Assembly (NCBI GenBank): GCA_022578965.1
Contig: MU400515.1
Location: forward strand, 1-64,000
Length of the DNA: 64,000 nucleotides
Origin: Xylaria sp. FL1777
Lineage: Eukaryota; Ascomycota; Sordariomycetes; Xylariales; Xylariaceae
Direction of reading: 5' to 3'
Shown: positions 37,601 to 48,574 of the stretch, in pieces
Position numbering within the stretch: the first letter of the stretch is position 1
How the letters are laid out: every line of letters starts with the position of its first letter
The notes under the pieces: generated by a model
The model's input: the letters and a program-made list of their open reading frames with translations, nothing else
Database searches by the model: none
What the model was told of the DNA's origin: nothing
Made by a program: the position numbers and the translations under genes

Positions 37601-38128
37601 CTCTGATCCTGAAGTAGTAGCGTGATGTGTAGAACTAACACTCGTCCACAGAACACGATCCCTCCCAAAGATCCTGTCAAAGTGTCATTCATATTGCATC
37701 CGTGGCAAGACTCATTGCCTAGCATTGTGGCTGCTGATGGTAACAATCGTCTCAATGCCAATAGGATGCTCAGAGTGAAGAAGATTCTTGCCTATGTCGC
37801 GGAGCGAATTGAAACACCCCCTGAAGAGCCAGATCCTAACGCCTTGAAACCAGAAGAATATCTGGAATTATATTGCAATGACCAGGTATGTTTGATTTGC
37901 TATGCATATGGATTTCTGTACTCACCGAAGCTATAGTTGCTACCAAACACCATGAGTCTTGCTACTTTGAGAACGCACATTTGGAAGGGGGGTAATGATG
38001 TTGTGCTGCATTACAAAGCGAACGGACGAAAAGAGATACCCAGAGTGCTGCCGAAGCAGGAGACAGCGTCAGAAGTAGAAGCGGCACCGGCGTCCATGCA
38101 GCCAGTTACGGCAGCCGCCACGAATTGA
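34653..38128 (+). CDS. WDR48: WDR48/Bun107-type WD40 protein
   Basis: Binds and activates ubiquitin-specific proteases; in fission yeast the relative Bun107 partners Ubp9. Six exons: 34653-34686, 34899-34980, 35053-36328, 36401-37594, 37652-37885, 37937-38128, giving 1,003 residues. All phases join, including the first 34-nt exon ([11 protein letters not shown]), the usual start of this family. WD blades are visible: [74 protein letters not shown] and a late blade [14 protein letters not shown] (about residue 453-464). A long Ser/Thr-rich linker with many SP sites follows (about 570-770). The C-terminal DUF3337/ubiquitin-like part has [11 protein letters not shown] and [16 protein letters not shown]. 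The first donor (GTTCGC) is weak but the junction is otherwise convincing. Confidence 0.9.
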
Positions 38129-38385
38129 GAACTTGATTATATGGCGAATGAGTCCGTGAGGAGGGTATCATTACATCTATATCCAACGTATCAACGTGAA
38201 AGGGATAAAGGGACTTTCTAAGTGCTGTACATATGGTCTCCCAAACGCCCTAAAATGCATCAGGTAGTGATAAGCCTGTACCATCGATACACGCCGAGGC
38301 ACACAGGCTTGCCTTCGGTATCATGAAATCGTTCTACTTTTTGACCCACGCCGCATATGTGATAGGAATGACACGGTGCCGTTGG

Positions 38386-39330
38386 TCACAGGTTGCTCTG
38401 CAGGGTGTTGGCGGCCCACTGGTAGCTACCAAGGAAGATGGCTCCTCCAGCACTGATCCACGCGACTCTAGGCCCAATACCAGCGAAGAAGGGTCGTACT
38501 CCATGGTTGGCAAACAAATCACGTAGTACAGTGACGACGCTCTCCCTCTCCTTGGACAGCATCACTCGCGTCTTTAATACGTCTAGAGGCGTTGTGATGC
38601 CGGCAGCAACGGCACCCGATATGCTTCCGTAGAGCGCACTCTCGCCAGCACCAACCTCGACCGTGGTTAGCCCTCCCACCCTTTGCGTTCGCCGGCGACC
38701 CCAGCCCTTGAGTGCTTCCCAGAGCGGGAACTGTATGACGGTAAAGGGTACCTCGCGCATGACGGTGATGCCCCAGCCGCGGTACAGCTCGCGCCAGACG
38801 CCCGAGAAACCGACGCTTCCATACTGCCCGAGGATGGCGCGCAACGCGGCGGCGCTCGACCCACCGTGATGACCTGCCTGCGCACGCTGCTTGACGACCT
38901 CGGTAGGCACACGCACGGCGCACGCAGCGACCTCGCCCAAGCTTGCGGCGGCCATGTGCTCGAGGGGCTCCACCCAGGTACTGCTGGTGCTCTTCCCGAC
39001 GCCTACTCCAGCTCCTACTCCTCCCAACCCCAAGCGGGCGAGAGCGGCATCGTCGTCCTGGCGCCTCCGCCTCGCGCGCGATAACACGTCCTTCACGCCC
39101 TCATACGTGCAGAAGAAGAAGGCGGCGCCGGGCGCAGAGCCGACGAGGGCGGACCCGACGCCGCGGTACACGCCGCGGAAGCCGCCGGACGGGAAGAAGC
39201 CGGCGCGCGACTGGAGACGGGTCTTGAGCGTGTCGAGGGGGAAGAGGGACAGGTCGACCGTCGTGCCTGCTATGCCGCCGGCTAAGAGCGCCGTGGTGAA
39301 AGGGGGGTTGGCTGCTGATTGCGGCGCCAT
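38386..39330 (-). CDS. PET8: Mitochondrial S-adenosylmethionine carrier
   Basis: A mitochondrial carrier of the SAM transporter type imports S-adenosylmethionine into the matrix in exchange for S-adenosylhomocysteine, for methylation and for biotin/lipoate synthesis. One exon, 314 residues, normal length. Three carrier signatures are seen: FPLDTLKTRLQ (about 27-37), VPTEVVKQRAQ (about 141-151) and TPLDVLKTRVM (about 247-257), one per repeat. RGVGSALVGSAPGAAFFFCTYEGVK and RGWGITVMREVPFTVIQFPL are characteristic of Pet8. A Gly/Arg/Ala-rich insert (about 85-112) enlarges the first loop. The codons are very GC-rich, which creates long antisense frames. It converges with the WD40 gene (258 bp apart) and shares a 650-bp divergent upstream region with the TilS-like gene. 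Confidence 0.92.
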   Translation of the reverse strand: MAPQSAANPPFTTALLAGGIAGTTVDLSLFPLDTLKTRLQSRAGFFPSGGFRGVYRGVGSALVGSAPGAAFFFCTYEGVKDVLSRARRRRQDDDAALARLGLGGVGAGVGVGKSTSSTWVEPLEHMAAASLGEVAACAVRVPTEVVKQRAQAGHHGGSSAAALRAILGQYGSVGFSGVWRELYRGWGITVMREVPFTVIQFPLWEALKGWGRRRTQRVGGLTTVEVGAGESALYGSISGAVAAGITTPLDVLKTRVMLSKERESVVTVLRDLFANHGVRPFFAGIGPRVAWISAGGAIFLGSYQWAANTLQSNL

Positions 39331-39332
39331 GA

Positions 39333-39350
39333 GGGGGAGGGGGAGGGGGG
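39333..39350 (+). promoter_or_regulatory. G-run cluster in the PET8 leader
   Basis: Three G tracts of 5, 5 and 6 separated by single A bases sit two bases upstream of the PET8 start. The plus strand could form a G-quadruplex and the PET8 transcript would be correspondingly C-rich. Seen directly; any effect on expression is inference. Confidence 0.3.
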
Positions 39351-39980
39351 ATATATATGTATGTGCGTATATGAATATCGGAGAGATATTTCTAATTAGT
39401 TTCCTTTTTCGATTGTAGGTAGTAGTTTAGGAAACTGATAGTGTACAAGATGGTAGGTAGAGAGAGAGAGAGACCAAAACCAATGGGTTTTGCATGCAAG
39501 AAAGAAAGAAGAAATAAATAACGAAGGGGGAAGATGGTGTTTGGGGAATTAGGTATCGCGATCACCGTCGCAAGGTCCTCGGTGCAATTGTATCTTGCAT
39601 TGGGGCCGTTCAGCGAGGTCGGCGTTGGTTGTTGTAGTATTAGAGCATAGGTAGTTGTCAATAAATTCTAAGCCGACGCTTGAGTCCCACATTGAATTGC
39701 ACCGGCCGATAGATCGCGGTTTAAAGCGGGTATTCTTCTAGACCATGTTCCTTGTATTCGGTTTATTTGTTATCTACTGCTTCATGACGTACTGATACGC
39801 AAGAAACCGGGAGCCGATAGAAAGGTGCATGTGAAGCTCCTAGACAGTGGGATTTGATGAGGTGCATCCGATCCAACTTACACTACACAATCACCGATCA
39901 CCGATTACCGATTATTGTCGTTTCCACTGCCGCGAGCCATTGCTTTTCAAGACAGCGATAGTCTGGCATCGTAGAATGGA
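39351..39980. other. Divergent promoter region, PET8 / TilS-like gene
   Basis: Holds the upstream regions of two divergent genes for mitochondrial proteins. Visible are an AT-rich ATATATAT stretch next to the PET8 leader, a (GA) run at about 39,457-39,473, an AAAGAAAGAAGAAATAAATAA tract near 39,502, and repeated ATCACCGATCACCGATTACC just before the TilS-like start (about 39,891-39,910). No gene is supportable. Confidence 0.5.
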
Positions 39981-42287
39981 ATGGGCACGCTTTCGCACGT
40001 CCTCCACGCAGGGGCGCGCCCCATCGGCGTCCATGAGTTCGCCGAGGCGCTGCAGGCCATCTCGCCGCCACGCTTCCCGACCGTGTTGAAGAACCCTGAG
40101 AGAGAGGTCGGTATGTTGTCGTCCTGAGCAGGCGTCTCTCCTCCGCGGCGGCTCTAACCAGCAATGTCTGTAGGAGTGGCTGTGAGCGGCGGCGTCGATT
40201 CAATGGCCCTGGTGTACCTCTGCACCCGCCTCATGCACCATTTCCCGGACTTCAGAATCTCGGACAGCCCCGTCTCGAGCTTCCGCGCCATCGTCGTCGA
40301 CCACCGCCTCAGGGATGGGTCGAGAGAGGAAGCAGTGGCCGTGTCCAATGCGGTGCGGCAGATGGGCATGGCCAGCGATGCCCACAGCATATCCTGGTCC
40401 AAGGCCGGGGTCCTGGGCCAATACAAGCATCCCAAAGACCTGCCCAACTTCGAGAGCGTCGCGCGCAGGCTTCGCTATCGGAAGCTGGGATCCGAGTGCA
40501 GCTACCGCAGATCCGCTAGTCTCCTGCTCGCACACCACGAAGACGACCAGTACGAGACGGTTCTTATGCGACTGCTGCTAGGACACGGTGTCCGAGGTCT
40601 GCGCGGCATGAAGGCGGCCACGCACATCCCTGAGTGCGAGGGCCTATATGGCGTTGGCCAGAGTGGCTCCGTGGATTACCAGAGGGAATCCAGCCGCTCC
40701 TACACTAATGTTCTGGCCAGGGATCAGCATCAATGGTTGAGGCAGGAGTTAAGGTCTGATGATGACCACCAGGCGCACGATCAGGGGCTCAGGGAGTCCA
40801 TCGTGGGCAGGCTGGACAACTACGATTTTGAAGAGCTCCACCAGCCCGAGCAGGCCACGCCCGTACAGGCCATGTCCGCAAATCCCGCCAGCATTGATGT
40901 TGAGGATGGTGGCGTCATGATATACAGGCCATTGCTGGAATTTTCAAAGGACCGACTGATCGCGACGTGCGAGGCTAACAAGATCCCCTGGTGGGAAGAT
41001 AGTACTAATCAGGACCGGACCCTCACTATGAGGAACGCAGTAAGACACATGTATAAAGACTATACGCTTCCCATCGCCCTTCAGAAGCCCTCCATACTAG
41101 CTTTGTCTCGGCGATGCGAGCAAAAAGCCCGTGCCCTGGAGGCCGAAGCCGACAGGCTGTTGGCGCAGACTATCATACACGACGTGCAGCCGAATGTCGG
41201 TACTGCATCAGTTCAGTTCCCAGTATATGACTTATCTCGCTTCCCCAGGGATACGTCGTCCCCTTCGCGCCGCCGCGCTCGCATGCTGCGCCAGCGTGAG
41301 GTCGCCGGGCTTCTAATTAAGAGGATCATTGCCCTTGTCACTCCCGAAGAGCAGACAGTACCGTTGGCGAGTCTTGGGAACGTCATATCCCGCCTGTTCC
41401 CCGCGCTATCCAACTCGCCAGCGGGACAAAGCAGAGAAGAGCCCCCAAAGGCCTTCGTAATTGCAGACGTCCACTTCATCCCCATTGACCCATCGTCATC
41501 CCCTAAGAAAGCTAAGAAAGGTGTCTCGTCGCAGAGCGCGGGCAAATCTCTAGTTTGGTATCTCAGCCGAACGCCCTACCGCTCAGACCTGCCTATCCCA
41601 CGTTACCGTATGGCGTACCACTCATCGGAGAGGAGAGCCGGCAACTTTAGCATAGCCAGAAGCAAGTGGTCACGCTGGATGCGCTGGGTTCTTTGGGACG
41701 GGCGCTTCTGGATGCGCATACGGCACCGACTGCCATACCGCGTCATCCTCCAGCCCTTCGAACGATCGCACGCCAAGGCCTTCCGAGAATCCTTGTCCCC
41801 CGAAGACCGGGACCGTCTCGGCACCCTCCTCAAGAGGTACGCCCCCGGCAAGACGCGGTTCACCCTGCCCGCCCTATACCTCGAAGAAGACCTGGATCTC
41901 GAGAACCCCAAACCTCGACGGTACTATCCGCTGTCGCCCGCCTTCGTACGGAAATACTACGGGAAAGAAATCACGGCAGATCCTACCTCGGACCACCCCA
42001 TGATCTTCGACGTGTCCAAGACGAAGCTCATCGCCCTGCCGTCCCTAGATATCCAGATCCCGCACCTCGAGAGCTGGCTCGAGTTCGAGATCCGCTATCG
42101 ACGTATCGATCGCGCGACGCTTGAGACTGCTGGTTTGTTCCATCGCGGGCCCTTCGTATCTCCGCGGTCGCTTCGCGCTGTCCCGACTACGGCCGCGGCC
42201 CCAAAGCTGCGGCGGATATCCAAGCAGCGGAAGTGGAGGTTTAGGCGCGGACGTCATGACGATGCTGGATCCCAGGAAGGGAGATAG
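39981..42287 (+). CDS. tilS: TilS-like tRNA(Ile)-lysidine synthase (PP-loop ATPase)
   Basis: TilS enzymes use ATP and lysine to convert C34 of tRNA-Ile(CAU) to lysidine; in fungi the likely substrate is the mitochondrial tRNA. Two exons (39981-40110, 40174-42287) give 747 residues. The intron has donor GTATGT, branch CTAAC and acceptor TAG. An ATG at 40164 lies inside the intron and would give a truncated model. Exon 1 supplies the family N-terminus (LSHVLHAGARPIGVHEFAEA). The PP-loop SGGVDS is at 48-53, followed by DHRLRDGSREEA, the NFESVARRLRYRKL motif and AHHEDDQYETVLMRLLLGHG. A further conserved WWEDSTN and N/R pair (LTMRNAVRH) complete the catalytic core. The C-terminal half is fungus-specific and basic, ending in RKWRFRRGRH. 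Substrate is inferred from family. Confidence 0.85.
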
Positions 42288-43024
42288 GCGACTGTAATAT
42301 GTGTATATATATCTACGTGTATATCATTATTAACGTGTAATGACTGAAACCGCTGCCGACGCATGCAGCCGATTAATCTCATCCAATACCTTATTAATGA
42401 TACCTATCTTGTCCATGCATACATACATAGGCTCTTCACGAAGTGACTCGAGTCCCTCTATTACGAATTAATCTGAATGACGTAAACCCAGTGATATCAA
42501 AGTAGATGGTAATAATTACTGCTTCGCGACAGAAAGAGAACATCAATTTACACTACCATTCACTCGGCTCTCCAAACACGCGATCTTGAAGTAGGGACGC
42601 AGAGGGCCCAAGAATGTTCCAACCTCATGCAACATATCCGTGTGTATTGCTCTCGTCTGACAAAGGTATTCGTACATGGTATCTGGTATCCTGCAATTCT
42701 ATGTCTTTGTTCGGTTTCACGTACCTGCATATGATGCCCCCCTGAACTGAACACCTGTATTTCAATTTCGCAGCCCATTCTTCCATGATTGATGTCCCAC
42801 GTATTTGGATTTCATGCTTGGATAATCGGATATTATTTACTCAATCCAACCTTTGGGAACTTTGTAACCTCAATTCCGGGCTAGGGGGAATCACTCATGA
42901 CGGTCCGTCTTCATTCTTCTAAAGAAAATTGGAAATATAGCCAAACAATACTCGACCGAGGAGGCCATTGTGTAGAGGCGGTTCATTAAAACGATGCTTC
43001 AACTGAAACTTCTGGGATATCCTA
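42288..43024. other. Intergenic region between convergent genes
   Basis: Contains the 3' ends of the TilS-like (+) and RS-rich (-) genes. AT-rich with ATATATAT near 42,305 and CATACATACATA near 42,418. No gene seen. Confidence 0.5.
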
Positions 43025-44847
43025 CTAAAAGGCAGCACCGCCAAGGCCTTCACCAGCAAACTTTTTGAGGCTCTGTTCAGCAAGCTCAGTGCGTAAGGCC
43101 ATGACCTTAGTTTCGCGCTCGCCCTTCTCATACGCGGCAAGACTTTTGCGCAACTTCTCTTCTTTTATATATTTCTCCTCTCGGAGTTTCTCCTCTTCCT
43201 CTTTAAGACGGTCCATGTGAGGCTGAAGTTCCGGCAATACACCGGTAGTCAGTGGAACATAGGAAGGGTCCATCTTGCCACCAGGAATAATGGGCGGCAT
43301 AGATGCAATTAGTTGCTGGGCTAGGCTGGGTCGATTATTTTCTGCAGCTGGACCTTTGGGCGGATTGAAAGGCTTGGGCTGCGAAATAGGGGTAGATGGA
43401 ACCGACTGTGAAGTGGTACCAGCACGGGGGCCTGTAGGTATGCTATTAGAACTGGTAGTAGTAGAGGCTGAGGCGGGGCCTTGAGTTGTAGGGAGATTGC
43501 GACTCTGAATTGTGTTACCCCAGGCAGATCCTCCTCGCCCACCCCAACCATACCCTCCCCCACGCCCAGAGACAAACCCCCGGGGACCAGATGGCGGAAC
43601 TCCAGCACCATTTTCTTGTCGACCTGCAACTGGAGATGGGGATGGAATAGCGGGTGGTCTGGCCGGTGGACCTATCGACCCTGTAGACTGACCACCATAC
43701 CCGCGACCATCTCTCGGACCTGTAGGCGGCGCTCGTAAAGCAGCGGGACCACGCGGAGGAGACCGCGATGGTCGAGACGGACCAGATTGTGAGTCCTGAG
43801 GTGTTTTTTGTGGTGTTTTCTCTCTGACACCAGAACCACCATGTGATGATCTAGAGATGGGGCGAGTAGGAAGAGGGGTTTCAGGGCGGGAACGGTCATC
43901 TCGTCTGGGAGGGTCAGGTCGCGGTGATGATCTCTGCGATGTGTCACGGGAGGGGAGAGCAGAACTGATAGCAGATTCGCGACGAGGGGAGGGACGTCTT
44001 GCATAGGGAGGGCCAAAGCGGTCGTCGCCACGTCGATCGGGGGTGCGATCGCGACTGCGGTAAGTGCTTGCTCTCACGGCAGGAGGGGGGGAACGACGAG
44101 GGGGGGGTGTGCGGTCTCGAGGACGGTCTCGATCGAGCGGAGACCTGGATCGTCGCCTAAGGGGCAGTCTTGTCAGGGGAATGTAATTAGGGTTGTCATC
44201 TGGGGGCAATGGGTTTAACCTTGGGTCAAAGCCTCTTCTCGGAGATCGCGGCCGATCTCGGTCATCGCGTCTCGGCGAGAACCTGCGCGGCGGGCTTCTC
44301 CTCGGCGGGCTACGCCTCGGAGGAGACCGTCGCGGGGGCGATCGACGAAGAGGGCGACTTCTGTCGTCTCTTCGCCAGCTATCACCACCCGCGTCCCGCA
44401 CGTCCCGCACATCTCTCAGGTCTCGGCGGTCCCGTGAAGGGTCTCGTCGGTAGCGGTCGGTGCTCCGCGAACGACGTCTAGGAGCTCGATCGGGCACATA
44501 TCGATCGCTATCTGGGGGAGGACTACGCGCTCGTTCTCGGGGCGGGGGGCTTCTGGGCCGACGTGGAGATCGGTTCGAATTGTACGGTCGGTACGATTCG
44601 CCTGCGCCATATCTAGTGACTTCTCCATCGTCATATCTAACGAAGAAAATCGGTCGTCAGCTATATATCTAGCTTCTCATGGAAGAGAATGGCGGAGAGG
44701 ATATCACCAGTGCCATCCTGAGACAGGACTCAAGACCCCAGCCACGACAAGTTCATATCAGAACTGCGACAGGCGGGAATCGGGACAGGAAAAAGGATGG
44801 TGAAAGAGCCAGCTTGCTTACCTGCGACTCCTCGAGTCGCGATCCAT
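43025..44847 (-). CDS. RS-rich nuclear protein, probable RNA-processing factor
   Basis: Two exons (44847-44822 and 44636-43025) give 545 residues. The first exon is only 26 nt (MDRDSRSR), with donor GTAAGC and a 185-bp intron ending in TTAG; the join reads SRSRRYDDGEVTRYG. The open frame alone begins only at a GTG, so the short exon is needed for a start. The N-terminal 250 residues are rich in RS, RD and RSPPRR units, with five RSPPRR-type repeats in tandem (about residue 109-133). A Gly-rich stretch (RGGGYGWGGRGGSAWG) and a Ser/Thr/Pro region follow. The C-terminus has SLAQQLIASMPPIIPGG, DPSYVPLTTGVLPELQ and a charged coiled coil (KEEEEKLREEKYIKEEKLRK). Arg/Ser repeats suggest a nuclear speckle or splicing/mRNP role. 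I do not recognise the exact family. Confidence 0.78.
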
Positions 44848-46172
44848 TTTCTGAGGAGAAAGCGAGCACTACGTTGCCCTGGCTGTCGTGGGAAGAGGAC
44901 TTTGCATGCTAATGGACAAGCAGAAGCACTGGCAGGGCGAAGAGATGTTGGGTTATCGATGCCTGGATACTTGGTTACTTGGCCACGACGAGAGTCCAGC
45001 CCGAGCAGTTCTGCAAAATAACGAAAGGCCTCGCTCTCCGGTAATCAACAGTGGCTGGAACGCGAGTAGGCGAGGAATGGCGACGTGTAGGGTGTTGTCA
45101 GAGAAGAAAAGCGAGCAGAGAGGGGGATTGGCAGGACAAGGAGGCTGGTTGTTGCGGCCAGTTGCGGCCTTGAATAGGTACCTGTGGTTATATGAAGGGA
45201 GTAGGTAGTACAGTACTGAAATTTCCTGAAGTAGCATGCCGCTGCACAAGTTGTGGCGTAGGTAGACTGATACCTGCTAAGTATGCACTGTACATTACCT
45301 ACCTATTGGGAGGTGCTGTGGCGGTGCAGCTGGCTTGGAAGAACTTGTGGCTTTTGTTGCACCAAGAGGCGTGATACATTACAAGGTACATACTTAGTAC
45401 TCATTAACAGAATAGGTACTTTGACATGATATATTAAACATACCCAAATAGAAGACATATAAAAGGTCTCGCTGTAGGCTGCTCTCTTTAATATGACAAT
45501 TTTGTCATATAGAAGCACTTAAAATAGTCGTTCACCCTCATATTCCCTCAATCTACCCACATTTGAACACATGGACAAGTACATGTAGGCAGTGGTCAAT
45601 CATGTCTTCTACATGATAAGTTCTCATCGACATTCCTTTTCTTGCCTTATCCCTACAACATCTATGATTATCTCTAAAAACAAGCTCCGCAAAAAACCCC
45701 CATCAACTTACTACACACTTAGCTTTAAATATATCAGGGATCACTCCGTACTCATGGAGAGTGTTGTGGCAGTGGACAAGGATAGCTAGATATAAAATGC
45801 AGACTGCGTCCACTGCATCACGCAGAATATGTAACGATGAAAGACTTATACAGTAACAAGCAAGTACTCAATGGTGCAAGGAATAAAGCAACAAAAGCAA
45901 GCACCATTATCTTTCCCATCTCGTCTCATCCACCACGTCTAGCTAAAACAATTCAAAATAATGGCCGTAAAGGGCCTACAAGTCATCAATTAGGCCAAGA
46001 AAGCCTAGACTTCGAGCCTTGGCGGCAGAACCGACCTCGTGAAAATACATACTCCCTGGGGAAAGCAATACAACGGTAGGGCATATAACAATCCATGGGC
46101 CTATCTAGGTGTAAGATACAAGCAACTCCTATTCCCGTTCCTACTTCATCATAAACGTCATCGTCTTCTTCG
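44848..46172. other. Intergenic region
   Basis: Upstream of the minus-strand RS-rich gene and downstream of HDA1. Small frames (44888-45208 +, 44953-45249 -) overlap and lack support. It likely holds the RS-gene promoter and the HDA1 3' region. Nothing else recognised. Confidence 0.45.
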
Positions 46173-48574
46173 TCACCTCTCTTCCTCGGTAGTTTGTCCG
46201 CTCTTATGGCGAGTCAACCGCGCTGATATCCACTGCTGTACTTCATCAGCATGTGCCTCCATCATAGAATTGATACCAGTCTTGGTGCTCTTCTTGACGC
46301 CTCCAAAGCGTCTCTTGAGGACTTTCTTTGCCAAGTCCTCGTCGCTCCAGCAGGCATGATCGGCAGCCACGAAGACGAGGGAGTTGTGCTTATACCACGT
46401 CGAAAGATCAGGGTCCGTCTCCGATTTGACTGGACGGAGATTGCCCGTCACGAAGTTGACGACCCCGGATATCCGATCTTTGCACTCTATCGTCCAAATC
46501 AGCAACCAGAAGAATAACTTACTTCTTTGGTCCTATTACTTCTTAGCGGAACCTGGCAAGCTGGATTACGTACCACGGTTAGTGAGGAGGATCTTGACAC
46601 CTAAATAAGCGTCGCCGACACCGAGGAGAAATAGCTCTTCCACGTCATAGAGCTGTAAGTAGTTATCCCATATGTAGCAGACCAGTTCCTCTATTTGCTT
46701 CTGTAGGACTTTTTCTGGGGCTCGCGGCATGAAAGCATCTAAGTCTTCAGGATGTGTGATATAGTGAGGGATGTTCGCATCCACGACACCAAAGTCGTTC
46801 TTAAGTCCCCAATCTACATAGGACATGACAGCATTAAGCTACAGCCAAGCAATCAGCATGATATTCCGTCAAAGAAGTCATTGACGGTACTTGCGATGAA
46901 ACCGTTATGGGGGTCGACCGTGTTATCGATTGTATCTGGCATTGCTACCAACTCAGGACTAGTTGTTGATTAGCGAGAATCAGTTTGGCGTTGGCGAAGG
47001 CGAACTCACGGGTCATGGATGATGAACAAAATCTTCCGTTTTGACTGAAGGTCTGGTGTAACTAAAACTTGGTTGTCAAAGGACTTGAATATAGCCTCGC
47101 GCTGGATGAAGAGGGGGATCATGCCGTGTTTTTCTGACAGTACTTGTCGCTGATAACCACGAATGACGTCGTGGAGGCGCGAAGCGCCGTTACCTAACTG
47201 CTGGACATCAATGATCCCAGGTCTCATGCACTCCCAGTAAGGAGCGTGGACAGCCTGCACCTTAGCCAGAACTCTCGCAGCTTCCTTGCTAATGGGCGGC
47301 ATTTCCATCTGCGGCGGTGGTTCTCCCATGAGCGTCCGTGCCACCGCTAGGGCGGAATGGGATATCGCTTGGAGGTTATATCCGCCTTCTAAACATACTG
47401 CTACTTTGCCGCCGGCGAGAGACATCAGCATATGCGTCATGTGAGCATAGCAAGGAGGAGTGACAAAGCAGCCCCCTAGTTCGTCGCCATCCGCGGCATC
47501 GAAGCCGGCTGAGATGATCACGAGGTCTGGGTTAAATTCTTGAGCGATTGGCATGACAATCTTTTGAAATGCCGCCAGGTACTCTCCATCCCCCATGCCT
47601 TGTGACGGCCATGCGATATTGACATTTTTACCCTTGCCTAAGCCATGACCAACATTGTCCAAGTCACCATCGGGTATCATCGGGTTGTCTGGCTTTCCCG
47701 GGTAGAAATCGCCATTAGCGTAGACGTGAAGGGATATATAGAGGATGTTTGGATCGTCGTAGAACATGTTCTGGACTCCGTTGCCATGATGCACATCCCA
47801 ATCTAAAATCATAATTTTGCGACAGGTTTCGGGATATTCGTTCTGGCAAACTTTGGCTCCAATAGGGACGTTATTGAAAAGGCAGAAGCCCATAGCGGAA
47901 TCATATTCGGCATGGTGCCCGGGTGGTCGAATAACGGCAAATGCGTTTTTGACACGGCCAGCTGCTACGTTCTTGCAGGTCTCGATACAGCCACCGGCCG
48001 AGAGGAGGGCTGCTTCGTACGACATACCACCGACGTAAAGCGAGGCTCTACCTTGATCTAGCGTCATAGACAGAGCCCGTAGATCTTTAGTTGACATGTG
48101 AGAGAGGTTTTCGACCCAATCATAGTGGTCGGGCGTGTGAACAGTGCAGATTTCCTGTCTAGTAGCTTCTCTGGCGGGTATCCTCCACATATACTTTGTC
48201 GGTGTTTCCTTCAGGATGTCAAGCAACTCTGAGTCAGGACCTGTGTAGACGAGCCCAGCCTTTTTGAATATCTTCATGATCTCTTCTATTCTCCTTGGGT
48301 CTTCTGGGTGGTGAGGTGTCGGACCAAAATCTGCGTTTGCATGAAGCTTCATCCTGTCATCGTAGCAGCATCCTGTCGGAAGTAGACCTCTCCTTCGCAT
48401 TGATTTGATGAAGTCCCCAGTCCCGGAAGGTGATTCGGCCTCTTCCATAGCTGCATCCATATCGTTAATGGAGGAAGCCGGCCCCTCCCTGCCATTTCCC
48501 AAGACAGACGAATAGTGCGCACCACCGAGTCCGTTGGGAGGTACATCTACCATAGAATGATCCTCGGTTTCCAT
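46173..48574 (-). CDS. HDA1: Class II histone deacetylase Hda1
   Basis: Removes acetyl groups from histones (mainly H3/H2B in yeast) and represses transcription; in Neurospora HDA-1 belongs to the HP1-containing HCHC silencing complex. Four exons as modelled: 48574-47010, 46958-46886, 46838-46574, 46486-46173, giving 738 residues. The deacetylase domain (about 60-400) has RPPGHHAEYDSAMGFCLFNN, LDWDVHHGNGVQNMFY with zinc-site Asp/His, SAGFDAADGDELGG and CLEGGYNLQA. The C-terminal Arb2 domain begins near KRKILFIIHDPPELVAMPD and includes YVDWGLKNDFGVVDANIPHY and VFVAADHACWS. Introns 1 and 3 have good GTGAGT and GTACGT donors. Intron 2 is problematic: only a GTCAAT donor (46885) keeps frame with the single acceptor, whereas the better-looking GTACCG donor five bases upstream (46890) breaks frame. 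Identity is certain; the exon 2 border is not. Confidence 0.92.

Noticed and set aside
38663..39418. Long plus-strand frames (up to 175 codons) over PET8
   Set aside because: Antisense shadows produced by very GC-rich codons of the carrier gene.
40154..40538. Minus frames over the TilS-like gene
   Set aside because: Shadows; the plus frame contains the PP-loop and downstream motifs.
44193..44672. Plus frames opposite the RS-rich gene
   Set aside because: Antisense translations of the RSPPRR repeats.
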